Below, piece by piece: positions 1 to 14,438 of a stretch of 64,000 nucleotides of DNA (position 1 is the stretch's first letter; every line of letters starts with the position of its first letter). Source of the DNA: Hoplostethus atlanticus (Eukaryota > Chordata > Actinopteri > Trachichthyiformes > Trachichthyidae); assembly GCA_034670405.1 (NCBI GenBank), contig JAXDDX010000004.1, positions 5,252,001 to 5,316,000 of the forward strand. The letters are read 5' to 3'. Both the position numbers and the translations under genes were made by a program. A model generated the notes under the pieces. It was not told where the DNA came from, ran no database searches, and saw only the letters and a program-made list of their open reading frames with translations.

Positions 1-1582
1 TGTCAATTTTTTCCAACTAGTGAAATGTTTAATGTCAATGGCTGCTTGTCCTTTGAGGAATAAAAACCCAAATAAGAAATTTCCTGATCGTATCAGTCCT
101 AAGTGATAGTTGTAGCCAGAAATAAGACCTGGGACATTCAGATCAGATATTCACTGTAAATCATGGACGTCATGGAATTTGATTAGCAAAAAGGTGAATG
201 AAGCCTGACTATATTACGGTACTCCTAAAATGATTAATGCTTAAGATCGTCTAGTAAGATTTCAGTTTCTCCCTCCCTCTTAAACACACAAACAACACAA
301 AATGTGGAAATGCTGTGAATATATAGTGTGTATTTCATGTTTAAAAAAAAAGATTCTTGTACATTCATTTAATTGTTTGTGTTTGTCAGAGGACTTTTAA
401 CATGGTACAATATATAGAAGCCAATTCTCTATGCTTATAAGAAATCTATAACAACACGGTCATATCTATCATTTTCCCAGTGCAGATTACTCCCACCCTG
501 TGAAACGTTTCATGGTGACAAAACAAAAACTAGGCGATGAGTAAAACAAGTTAATCAGAATCACTTTTCAGCTCCAGTTCTCTAAGAGTAACTACGCATG
601 TATTTATAACAAAACTCGAGAGGAAGTATGCTAAGGTGAAAAACATCATGGCTGTGTTTTGGTCTCACCACCAGTAAGTGACCACCGTGGGCCATTACGG
701 CCATTGATCATGAAGTACAGTATCAAGTGTTGGATTGCTTTTCTAAAACAATACATCATCCTTCATCCTTTAAATATTTGATTTGAGTAGAAAACAGTTC
801 TCTAGAAGCTTAACACCTAAACAACACAACAGGAAGTTAACTAAGCTAACACGCTATTTGTGGGATGGCTACAGGCACAATAACATGATCTCCTTTCTTC
901 GTGATCCGTGTCTAGCTTCTCATCAACCGGTTTTCAGAGTAACATTTCAATTTTATCTATGTTGTGTAAATGGTATGTGACTGATAAATATAATGTATTG
1001 AGAACATGATCGGTACCACTCCACGATTGTATTATATCAACTGTGTTCAGACAGTTATATTGCTCAACTATTTGTTGTATAAGCCCTACTATAGGCCCAT
1101 AATAATAAGTGTTTACATGATTTTTGAAAATCTTCCTGATGCGTGTGTTCCTCAGCCACAGAGAAATCAACTTTCAATAAGTGAAGGGCTATTTTAATAA
1201 TTAGCTGGTACCAATTATCATGAAATGTCTTCATATATATTGAATAAAATAAAATAAATAAAATGCACAAGACTCTTTCCAAGTACTAAATATAACAGTT
1301 ACATTTACAGGACAAGTCATTTTTCTATCAGTTGGCAGAGGTTACGTTGTCAGAGATTATCTCTGAGAAATATGTTACTGTAATTGATCTACAATTTACT
1401 CTGGTTACATACAATGCAAGCACTCAAGTTAGTACGGATGGAGGGAGGGGCAGGGGAAAGATGAGAGGGGTTGTGCTTTAGGGGCAAGTACTTTAATGGT
1501 TATGTGGATTTACAGTAATTCTAATATTAGTGCATCTTTAATAAAGCTATTACAGCAATTTGAGATTGAACCTTGTACATAA

Positions 1583-1599
1583 TAGATAGACAGACAGAC

Positions 1600-1642
<43 letters not shown>
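1583..1642. repeat. GATA/GACA tetranucleotide microsatellite
   Basis: About 15 tandem tetranucleotides, nearly all GATA, with three GACA units near the left end. This is a plain simple repeat and probably length-polymorphic. Confidence 0.95.
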
Positions 1643-3070
1643 ATATCTCTACTTAAAGTTAGCAGTAAGGCCTTACTCAGGTGATTATCAGCCAGAAGTC
1701 TGAAGTTGCCCTACTGCCCAGTGGCAGCACTGTCCCTAATAACAGAGCTTAGCTGGCATTCCACACCCGGTGGCACGATGGTGTAGTGGTAACCCAGAGA
1801 GAGCCTGGTAATTACCACTGGCCACTGTCACCATGCAACAAATTTAACCCTCCCTCTACCGTATCCCGGTCAATGATGGCACATGACTGGTTACATGGAT
1901 GAAAGTGCTTTAGCTTGGCAGTCAAACACAATGCCACCCATAATTTCACCTGTTGCATGCTGCCAACAACAATCTTTTGTAATTATCTTTTGTTTTGTCT
2001 CACAGCGGCATGGGCGAGGATCTGTGTATGGTAGGTGAGAGCAGAGAGACGTAGGACAGGTGTGTGTGAGAAATGAGTTTGAGGTTTGAATGGAATCCAC
2101 TCACTTGTGCAGACCTTTCTCTTTCTCTCTCTCTTTCTGTATTATTTATGAATATTTGGGTTTCAGCAGAATGCAAGTCGGGGTTGGTGAGTTTTTAAGG
2201 TGTTAGTTACTTTCTCCTCTTTGTTGTGTTAATTCAACAACATCAAAAGTAATCTCTCTCTCTCTCTGTCTCTGCCCCCATCTTGGATACACTTGACTAG
2301 AGCATAACCACTGAACTTCTCAATGAGGACTCACAAAGGCATTCTCTCAGGAGAGGCTTGCTGGAAAACATACTGCAGGACCGGAATGGGAAGTTTATTT
2401 TCCTTAGTGCATGCATATCTGTGGGATATGGGGCTCTGTGCACATAGGGGGCTGGTGCAGTAATTCATTTTCTGAAGAGCAGAAAACACACACATACAAA
2501 CCCTTCCTCTCTTCTCGCTCTTAAAATACTTTTATTTAACCAAAATGTATCTTCCTCGCTCCCAATACCAATTTCTCACTGCATCCCACATGGAATAAAA
2601 TGTATCACCTGTCTGTGCTTCTGCGTTGCACACACTCCATTTATCCCCGCTCCCCTCTCCCCTCACACACAAGTACAAAATTGATATTTTTCATTTCTCT
2701 CTTCCTCTGCCCTTCTCTATCCATCGCTCCCTCTGTATTTCTCTCCTACTCCACCCTCCCTGTTCTTCTATCATCTGCAGGCTAAAATAGGCCCAGCAGC
2801 TTTTCTCTGGGCCTTTTGTCCCTGCTCAGGGAGACGTTTGGCACACAGAGGATCGTGTTACAACTTTCATTTCCTGAATGTTTTTCTTTTTTTCTGTGTG
2901 GAACCGAGAAGGGTATTTTATCCTGCTCTCCAGTATGACGATGAAGGGCGAAGGGAACAAGATGGCAGCTCGGATTCAGGGGCCTGTCACTCTCACATCG
3001 CCAAATAAATACAAACTGCATATAGCTTCAGGATTCTGGTGGATGGTAGGTGTGGTGTGGTTTCGGCATA

Positions 3071-3120
3071 GTGTGTGTATGTGTGTGTGTATGTATGTGT
3101 GTGTGTATGTGTGTGTGTGT
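3071..3120. repeat. TG microsatellite with TATG interruptions
   Basis: An alternating GT tract broken by several TATG units and followed directly by a run of G. The Cys/Val-rich open frames across it are artefacts of the repeat. Confidence 0.9.
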
Positions 3121-4377
3121 GGGGGGGGTGGTTGGGTGGGGTCTGGGTCATTTGAGCTATTTGTGAACCCCCGGGATAGGTGAGGTGATGCCCCTTGGGA
3201 ATGTGAGGTAGATTTCATTAGCCCATATCCCATACCACTTCCTCTTGTTGTGTCTGCCCCCCCAAAAGCCCCATGGGCCCTCACCAGTGATATGTCTGTT
3301 TATACCTGTGGCCCTCTCTTGGGTGGGTGTAAAAGCAGAAAAAAGAGCAGTGTATTGGTCACATTCTTCATAATTATTAATTATTAATTCATTGTGAAAC
3401 GATACAATACAATATATACCGCTGGCTTTAGTTATGGTTGGCTCCTTTAAAGGTGGCTTCAAGGGTAATTTACTTACCTACCAAAATGGCGTATACTGTA
3501 CAATAGATGGTAGTCCCTCTTCCTGTTCTGCTGTTTCTCCCTTGCTCTTGCATTTTCTCTTTGTTGCTCCCTCATGAAGGATTCATTAATCCAAAAATCG
3601 CGTATAAGAGGAAATATTTACAGTGGATAGTGAGTGGGTCCATTTTAATTTGGCAGCGACAGGCCAAAACTAACATTAACAAAACCCGTTCAGTCCTCAC
3701 AAAAGTATTGCCAAACATCCCAGACTGAAGTCACTTTCCTGATAAATTATATGAAAAAAATCTCGCTATCACCTTTCCTGCCAAGATCCTAAAATACAGA
3801 TATCTGATTCATGGCAACCGGAGCTTGGCTTTGTCTCTGGAAGGGTTTGTTACACGAGCCCATGCCTTCCAGGCACATTTCTTCTATATAAGCCCTTTTT
3901 CATAGGCTTTACACTCACGTTGCATCTTGTCCTTCGTCTTTTCTTCTTGTAAGATATAAAATTTTCCCTTTCATCAGGTAATGTATATGATGTTGTCCTT
4001 CATTTGACACACAACATGCTATTTAACACCCTAATAGTTAGGGATCATCTGCAGTGTCTACTCCTCCTCGTCTTTGAACCCAGGGTCATGCATCACTCAG
4101 CGGACTGGAGAAAGAGATAAATATTTCTTTCAGCTCTGCCACCAGGAGCTTCCTGTTGTACCAGAGGCTTCCTACTACAATACTTGTCTGAGGGGAAGCT
4201 GTCTTTGGCTCACAGTGCCTACACACTTTTCAGTTGTCTAATGGTGCCTCATAGAAGTATTGATAGTGGATGCCTGCTGTGAACATCTACTTCAGTGCAT
4301 AAAAATAGAAAAGGTTTGGCAAATTCTACTTTAATCAATTTTAGTAGAAAAATGACGTCCCTCATTTACACCCACAC

Positions 4378-4408
4378 TGACGCACGCACGCGCACACGCA
4401 CACGCACA

Positions 4409-4440
<32 letters not shown>

Positions 4441-4452
4441 CACACACACACA
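4378..4452. repeat. CA / CGCA compound microsatellite
   Basis: Alternating purine-pyrimidine tract in which CGCA units pass into about twelve CA units. The CG-containing part is a classical Z-DNA-prone sequence. Confidence 0.9.
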
Positions 4453-6407
4453 GCCTGCATCTGCCTCTGGGTATGGCCAGGCTGGAACATTGTCAGATCC
4501 ATGCATCATTGGTAAGAAAATCTCTCTAACCCTCCCCACCCCCGCCCCTCTGAGGCAGACCTGAAAAGATCCTTTTGTCCCTCATCACCCGCCTGCTCCC
4601 CTTCGTCTCCCCTACACCCACACCCCTCATACAGCCTGTGGTTATGGATACCTGGGACTGTCTCACACGAGGCTCCCATGTGGGGTAAGGCTACCTGCAG
4701 GCACCAGGCCACAGAAAGGCAATCCAACAGCAGGTTCCTTACCTTTGGCTTTTGTCCTTAGAGGAGATGGACACTGATTCTGAGGGCCTACCAAAAATGC
4801 CAAAGAAAACACACCAGTTCAGGGAGATGGCGTAGTTTCATGCGGGCTACTCACCGTGTTTATTTGCACACGTCAAGGCCTTTCCTGCTGTTGATTTAGA
4901 GCCATTGCCACTTACGTCTATGACAAATGAAATGCCCTTTTGATGACTCTTTTGACTCTGTTTGCCATCAGCAGCTGTTGTTACTGGCACCAGTGTACTC
5001 AGGCTGACGCTACCTCCAGTTTTTGTCATGGCGTCTATAGGCTGAGCCATACATGCCTACCACTCACTGCACTTGTTGCTAACCCTGATGAAAGTAATAC
5101 ACTTTGCTTGATGTAGTAGATAGATTTATGAATCTAGAGTTTGTTCCTCTGAATTCGGAAGTGTGGGATTTAAGTACGATTAAAAGCGCTATCAGAGTTT
5201 CCATGTTGGATTGATTCTAGTCTCTTACACATCCTGAAGGTGACTCTGATGGCCTTTCTCTGCCGTGTGGCACAGAGCCTGTTTAATCCCAGCTGTGTCC
5301 GTACTCTGCCGGACATGTTGTCATTAGATTAACAGGTATGAACAATCACTTTGGTGGCTTTGTGATCACCTGTTTGTTAATTTGTGAATATCCGCACTGT
5401 GTGCCAAGTGTGTAGGACATGTGCTGTGGTAGGAATTGTCTTCATATGGGCTAACATTACACATCCTCTGCTCTTATGAGTGTGAAATATAGGCTGGCAT
5501 AATTTTAGTTGTATGACAAGGTTTTTGCTGAAACATACTCATCGCTATATTTTTGTTTCTTTAATGAGTCAAACAGACCTGCCTGATATGAAGGGTAGCA
5601 TTCCACAGTGTTATACATCAATTTTGGAAAAAAATCTTAATTGATGCTCCTTGTTCAATATTTCAAAAATACAAATAGCCATATAATCCACAATGTGGCA
5701 AAGGTTTTGTAAGAAAAGGTTTTAGGATTAACTAATGACTTCAATCCACAATGTGTTTTACTTGTATGCCAGCAATAATAATTTTAGAGGGGTGTGTGTC
5801 ACATTTTTGGCAGATAATGCATTTTGGAATAAAACTCTTCATATCTTCTCCTTGAATTTGAAATGCTAGGAATACCCTCCCCTATTAGATTTAAGTCTTA
5901 AGAACAGGAAGCCCTGAGGTACGACAAAAAAAACACAGTTGCTTTTCTTTTGGCTGATAGAAGGTCTGCTGGGGACAGTCAAACTGAACTCAAATATATA
6001 TGGGAAGCTATAGATGATGGATGGGGGACTCATCCAGCCCGGTGTATTTAGTAGACCTGAGAGGTGGAGAAAGGCCCCTGGGATGCAGACTACCCAGGGT
6101 CCCTCCGCTGCAGCCGGGCACAGCCCTGCAGCCCTGCAATCTTCGCAATCAGGCAGTAATGCTAGCAGCGACTGTTTCAGATTATGCTCAGGAAATCCTC
6201 GGTGCTCTCTGCTCAAAACAATTTACCCTGACATGAGCCGAAGGAGTATAGGGGGTGGGGGACATGAGATTTGGTCCTCACCAGATTCCTCTTCTGAGGC
6301 CACAGGAGATTTTCTCTTTCTCCAAATATATACGCTGTCTTTCAGTTAGGCCCATAATCTGTTCATACTCGTGTGCAGATTGACAACGGAAATTATTTTA
6401 TTAGTAC

Positions 6408-6468
6408 TAGTATTGTTATTGTTATTATTATTGTTGTTGTTGTTCTAGGTTGTTTTTGTTTTTGTTGT

Positions 6469-6511
<43 letters not shown>

Positions 6512-6512
6512 A
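6408..6512. repeat. Compound trinucleotide tract (ATT / GTT / GAT)
   Basis: A trinucleotide array that drifts from ATT and GTT units into about fourteen GAT units. It lies roughly 900 bp beyond the putative six1 polyadenylation site. Confidence 0.9.
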
Positions 6513-7431
6513 ACGACGATAAGGATGGGGTGTTATTTGTGAATACTACTACTACTAGATTGTATTATTGTGATAGTTTTTTTTTAAATCATTTATTTTT
6601 ATCTTGTATATATTTTTATTTGCCTAAGTGTTTTTGTGTTCTATTGTTTTGCAGGGCAGAGCTATTGTTTTGATAAAAGGCAATAAACCTAACCATTTTT
6701 TCGATGACTATGAGATGTATGCCATTTTTATGCTAACCTCCAAAGGTGATGATAAAGGTTGGGTGGTGGCGCTTTTCCATGGCCCAGAACCGACAGAACA
6801 AACTCTTGGCGAGAGCAAAGAAAACACGGCAACAAAAACCCAATGATCCGCAGCACTCAGGGTAAAAGTGGCCCTTTAGCATAACATTTTTTAAGGAACA
6901 GTCATGCTATATTCAGACAGTATATTATAACCTCCTAAACAGCTGATGTTTTGAGACCCACATTTGTATTACCCAATTTTGCTTGATGCCACTATGTTAT
7001 AGTAAATACTATGTTTTTATTATTGTAACTTGCATGATGTCAGACTCATTCCCGATCGCCTGTGCAAGAAGAGTGGTCAGCTTTGTTGATTTTATAGCTT
7101 GCATTTTTCCTAGTCATGCCAAACCATATTAAATCACCTATTATTGTCTATTATTTTTTTCAGGATGCACCCATTCGGCGCAGCATGCAAATAACACGAT
7201 TAAATAGGTTGAGCATAAATTCTGCAATACTTGATGAACTACATTTAAGTTCTCTACAGAGCTGAATTCACGATTAATTGGTGATCAATGACTGATTATT
7301 CACTTGCCAATTAATTTGGTTTGCACAGGTTTGAGGGGCAGGACCTACTGATATATACATTAATGGCTTATTTTTGCTCTCATTAAACGGATATACAAAC
7401 AACACACATAAGACAAATGTATTACTTTTGT

Positions 7432-7437
7432 TTTATT
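7432..7437 (-). terminator. Putative six1 polyadenylation signal
   Basis: AATAAA on the minus strand about 370 nt downstream of the six1 stop codon. It is the first canonical signal I find there. The cleavage site itself cannot be seen from sequence alone. Confidence 0.5.
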
Positions 7438-7805
7438 GGAAACTAATTATCATGACTCTAATGAAAACGTTGCCTCTTAGTTTCCATAGCAGGAAGTTGC
7501 TATAATTCTTCTGTTATCTTAACAAAATATCATAAATTAAGCAAATGGGCAGTCCAGTTAAGTGTTTCGTTGAGTTAAGAGTTCCAGAGAGGGGTCTGGT
7601 TGTATTTTCATGGGCAGGAGATCAGAAAACCTCCTTTAAGGGGCTACAGGACAGGTTAAGCGCATAAAGGAATTTTGTTCTAACCAAATTTAACGACAGA
7701 CAAGTCAGTCTATATTATAAGGTACTATAGTGTTATTTCATACATGTACTCAATCTGATACAGTTATCAGTCTTTTTTTGCAAAATATAATAATCAAGCA
7801 GCCTC

Positions 7806-9960
<2,155 letters not shown>

Positions 9961-10129
9961 AGGGAGCAGAGCAGCACCTACATGCTAATCAATTATTACA
10001 GACCTCTTAAAAGGCTTTTTTAACATCTTCTGAATATACATCCTAAAGTATTGAGAGCATCGACTTGACACTCCAGATTTCACATGCGTGGGGCAAACGG
10101 CTCATTGCCTCTCCATACATTATTAGTTA

Positions 10130-10404
10130 TCTTATCCAGGGATACTGGAGGGTAAACCCACCTTTTTATTTGCGGAAGAGAGTTTACCCACCTTTTTAGG
10201 CTGATAAAAACGTTATGACATAAATGTATACTACACATCATAGTAAATATGACGTGATGTATATGATTTTTTAGGAAAACAGCATAAATTAACGCTTTCA
10301 TGAACCATAATTGATTGTTGTTTATATTGGTAGTTGTTTGCCTTATGATGATCACCGAATGCAGGCTTCATAGTTTACCCACTTTCTTATTTACCACTAC
10401 ATGA
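10130..10404 (-). mobile_element. MITE-like repeat, copy 1 (about 275 bp)
   Basis: Read on the minus strand, this segment shares an ordered series of blocks with the plus-strand segment at 25481-25720: ATGTAGTGGTAAATAA, GTGGGTAAA, CGGTGATC, AAGGCAAAC, TCAGCCT, AAAAGGTGGGT and GGTGGGTTT. The outer ends are weakly inverted (ATGTAGTG at one end, AGTATCCC at the other). No coding capacity is seen, so it is probably a non-autonomous DNA element. The family name is unknown to me. It sits about 550 bp upstream of the six1 start codon, just beyond the promoter region. Confidence 0.65.
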
Positions 10405-12434
10405 CTGATCATAGTTGACACTGACCAGTTAATCACATGCAGATTGCAGGGTAGGTGTGTATCCCGCCTTATAGTCTATTAATTATGAAGTAGTTTATTT
10501 TATGAGGTGATATAATTTAATAACTTCCTATGATAGTTAGGCCTACGCGTGCCGCTCACGCTGTGTCATTACGTAGGCCTTTATGTGAATAACCTACCTG
10601 CCAAAAATGTTATGGGCTTATGAGAGAGAGGGGGGGGGGGGGTCACATGGTCACTATTTCAGGAACATATTTCAGGAACATCTTGAAGAAGTCCATCAGG
10701 GTCAGAAAAAATGACAAATCGTACAAATTCAATGTACATGACTTGCACGCTGGCAAAATAATGGAGTGTGTGCCAAGTTCCCATAAATTATACGTCAAGC
10801 TATATTTTCATGGATTCGTGAGTCACTGCTTTATGAATTCGCAACAAGGCATCAACAACTGTGGTATAGCCTAGAAACCAGTGTCTGATTCACTTGTTGT
10901 TTTTTCGATATAAAACCAATTCCCACAGTTTGAAGACCTCTTGACAGGCCCAAAGAAACCTAAAGATGAATACCATTTATGGACCTCTATTGACATCGGA
11001 TAGGCATCACATTAGGTTACAATAGCACGTTGCTGCTTTTCTTGCTGTTTCATGTTTATTTTCAATATCATCAGTGTTCTTGAGAGCTGGTTTTGAATTC
11101 AAGTAGCCCTAGACTACATTTATATTTCAGGGCTTAGATGGGCACCGTGCTGTCTCCAGTGTTTTATGTGGGGTGAAACACAAAACCAATCCATTAGTAA
11201 ATGAGTTCTGTGTGACACTGGTCCTTGGTGGTGGAGTTGTTGGTTTGAGCCACAGATCGCATTTCTTTATCTACACCAGGATTTGCAACTCGATTCCCGT
11301 GCAATATGTTAAGGAGCATGGCTTAGGCCTAGAAAATAATATTTACTGCAAATTCCTCCCAGGCGTTTTGTGATGATAGCCTGTATCCTGAAGAACTTCT
11401 GCTAAGAAGACGGTGATGTTCCGTCGAGCTGAACTGTTGTTTTTGTGGCGACAGACACCTGTAAAAACAAAGAGATGAAATGAGAGCTATGGACAGATCC
11501 ATCATGAAATAAAATTATAATTTAGCCTACGACTTGGACAAAAATCATCAAGACAGTTTGTATTACAAGACGAGACAATGAAGTGATATATTCAAAAATA
11601 ACCTCATGATCTTTGGGGATGTACTGACTATTGAGATTATGAGCCGAGAAAAAAAGTCAGTTTTTAATTCGGGGAAATCCATTCCATGGGACTGAGCCTT
11701 GCATCTTGTGTAAAACCAGCGAACAGCATTGCCTCTCAATGATGACTTTATTATGGAGCATCTACTGCATTAAAGTCAGCTTTACCCATAATGCTTTACT
11801 GAATATCAGATGTTATATTGCCCCAGTGAGTCCTAGCAGATTTCTTTCTGAATGGATGCCTATTATTAGCTCCCAGAAAAGTTATAGGAAATAAAAGCTC
11901 TTGGGACACTCCCAGTCCTCAATAGATTGAAGGAATCATAAACACACACCTGTGCCCACTTTACAGTTAACTGAAATATTAATTATGTCGTTTTTTATGT
12001 TGTTTGGCTACAGTGCATAACTACGCGAAAAAATAAATTGTAATTATTATTGATTAATAACAAAATATTTGTTGAACATTTGTGTCTTGTTATAGTTTAG
12101 ATGCTAGCCGTTGTCCTGCTTCGCCTCGTGCCTAGTAACGCCTCGTTTTAAAATCTCTGCACCTCGGCCTCGCGTTGCATTGCTTAAATACTTCTGGTAA
12201 GGCGGTGTAATGTATATTTTTAATCGGGTCTCCGGTTGGACACAGGGTCTAGATTCACGTCAGTCGTGTAAAACCTCAGTGCTTCAGTAAATGAGCTGTC
12301 TGATGAGCTGCTCTCCGGTTTCTGTAATATCTCTACCACATTGCGCCGCGCCGCCTCCTTTAACCCGAGCAGCCCGGGGTCGAGATTATTTCAAGATGTG
12401 GACCCTCCTCCTCTCTGCGACAACGACTGGCGAC
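10405..12434. other. Gene-free six1/six4 spacer, proximal part
   Basis: No exon is supported. The segment is AT-rich with a short G run (about 10629-10642). As it lies directly upstream of six1, it may hold proximal enhancers, but I see no motif cluster strong enough to annotate. Confidence 0.5.
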
Positions 12435-12967
12435 CAGTGATGGGCTCCGCACTCGAAGTAATCCAATACTTATTACTCGTTACTCAAAAGTAATATCACC
12501 AATTTACAGAGGACTCTCTGGGAGCAGTAATTCCTTATACTACTAATACTAGTAGGGTACTTAATGCTTTGCGTCACACGCCCAAAATTGGCTGTTGGCG
12601 TCCCCTCTTACATCCAAAAATCGCGATAATTCAGTTACCTCCTATGAATGACCAGGGGAGCTGAATATCGCCGATGTTCTGTCACGCTTTGGCAGAAAAA
12701 TAAGTGAGAATGCCTTCACATTTTTTCATCTAAATAGGAGTGACGACGAATAAATGTGAGGAAAACGAATTAGGGGCACTGGGGTGGAATAGTTTAAACT
12801 AATTAATTAAACTTCAACATGATATTTAATTGGGGCAATAACAAACAAAACAAACACTTATTTTATTGATAACTGTACTGTTACTGTAATTGATGTAGTA
12901 ATTCGTTACACTACTCGTTACTGGAAAAAGTAATGACATGCCAGTAATGCGTTACCACCCAACCCGG
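12435..12967. mobile_element. Non-autonomous hAT-like transposon remnant
   Basis: The left end starts CAGTGATGGGC and is followed by repeated TAATCC / ATTACTCGTTACT / AAAAGTAAT blocks. The right end mirrors this with TAATTCGTTAC, ACTCGTTACTGG, AAAAAGTAATGA and finally GCGTTACCACCCAAC. Terminal CAGTG-TGGGC with GTAACGCGTTAC-type sub-repeats is characteristic of abundant fish hAT elements and their deletion derivatives. The interior (about 400 bp) has no transposase frame. I could not make a convincing 8-bp target-site duplication, so the copy is old or its right end is damaged. Confidence 0.7.
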
Positions 12968-13599
12968 CCGTCTCTGTAACTGCACGCAACTGCAGTGGAC
13001 GGGAGAGAAAGAGAACAAAAAACATGGAGTCAAAACACCAGAAAACACTTCATAAAAATGTCATCATCAAAAAGACTATGTTTCCTATTGCAGCGTTTAT
13101 TTTTTTTTTTAAATGAGGGAAAATTTAAACTACTACTGGCTCACTGAAACTAGGCTACAGCAGATGGTTTTCGCTCTATCTAAATCCAAAGTGCTATTTC
13201 AGCTGTATACGCTGGAACAATGCCGATACTGTTGAAATTGACTGAAAATGTCGAGTAGTCCCGCTGGTTTCCTTTGAAATTTGGGGGGACTTTGGTGACA
13301 TCCGCAATAACCTTGTCACTTAAAGAAAAATAAAAAATAAAAAATATTTAAATTCAAAACCTAAAATCAGTGAATTAGATAGTACATTTCTATGAGTCAA
13401 ACCCTAATTGTTTTTTAATCAGGCCTACATGTCCTCTGGTGAAAGCAATTTCTCACACGCCTATGCCACCTACGTTCGTTTGCCTAGTACAATTCTTTGA
13501 ATATTTGTAATTGATAGGCCAACATCATTTATTTACAAATTAATCAACTGACAGGTAATTTGTCAATCGGATTTCTTGGTTAATTCAAATGTCCTTTAT

Positions 13600-13800
13600 A
13601 AAACGTGTCTTTAATTTAAGCAAGAGTTAAAATGGATTTATTCCGGGAAGTGAAAGGCACTGAAAAGGCAGCTCCTTCTCTCAAAACAAAACACAACTGT
13701 TGACATGAGTGAGTTAAATGAAATTGGAGCTGCAATTATCAGCTTAACAGAGTTTCCTGTCATGTTGGAAAATTAGACCTGGTACAAGTGCACTGGGGTT
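13600..13800. promoter_or_regulatory. Candidate six1/six4 enhancer block
   Basis: This is a repeat-free stretch with no open frame of note. It carries evenly mixed sequence, including GGAAGTG (ETS type), GGAGCTGCAATTATCAGC and TTAACAGAG. Its composition and place between two co-regulated SIX genes suggest a conserved element. This is inference: no alignment was available. Confidence 0.25.
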
Positions 13801-14354
13801 AGACCCCATCAAAATCATTACGCATTTCCTCAGAGGGCCACCTCCACAAATATGCAATTATGGCCTCAGCTTTTATAGTACCCTATACGGTAAACACGCC
13901 TCAGGCATATAGAGGAAGACATTTGTGTTGGGAAAATAATTTTTGCTCCACGACTGAAATAATTAAACCATCCAAGCGACCAAACAAACCCATAAACAAA
14001 CAAAAACAAAACGAGTTAAATCGGCTGCGCTACTATGTGAGCTTACTGGCAGGGAGGGGGCGCCAACCTATTTTCAACGTCATGACATTATGATAAAACA
14101 ACTTAAAATGTAACTCTTGAAATTATCATGTAAGTAGTTCCATGGGTTTTTAGTAAAAAACGAGTTTACAGAAACTAAAGAGTTCGGAAACACGTTTGTT
14201 TGGCCTTGCTCTTCACTAGTCATGATGGAGTCTGCTTTGCTCCTGTTACAAAGTGGTGTTTTTCTCTCTGGGAAATACCATTTGACCAGCGTGGTGTGGA
14301 CATGATGCAGCCTCCCAGCTGGTGCCTCTCTCTCCTATCCCATTTCAACCAAGT

Positions 14355-14438
14355 ATGTGTGTTTGTTAGTGTGTGTGTGTGTGTGTCTCAGTGTGTATGT
14401 GTGTGTATCTCTCTCTCTCACACACACACACACACACT
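14355..14438. repeat. TG / TC / CA compound microsatellite
   Basis: GT units pass through CT units into CA units, giving a partly self-complementary tract that could fold. Open frames here are repeat artefacts. Confidence 0.85.

Larger units (their letters stand above)
1..7431. other. Gene-free flank downstream of six1
   Basis: I see no exon with supported splice sites or recognisable protein here. In vertebrates this side of SIX1 leads toward SIX6, so the stretch probably belongs to the SIX cluster regulatory landscape (inference). It holds several simple repeats (listed separately). Around 1770-1800 a short segment resembles the head of a common fish interspersed repeat. The block at about 6000-6330 is repeat-free and moderately GC-rich, and is the best local candidate for a conserved element. 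Open frames in this stretch are short and overlap on both strands, as expected by chance. Confidence 0.6.

Noticed and set aside
1765-1800. tRNA-like or SINE-head-like segment (GGTGGCACGATGGTGTAGTGG)
   Set aside because: Only about 30 bp resemble a repeat head. No B box or cloverleaf can be drawn, so I do not call a tRNA or a SINE.
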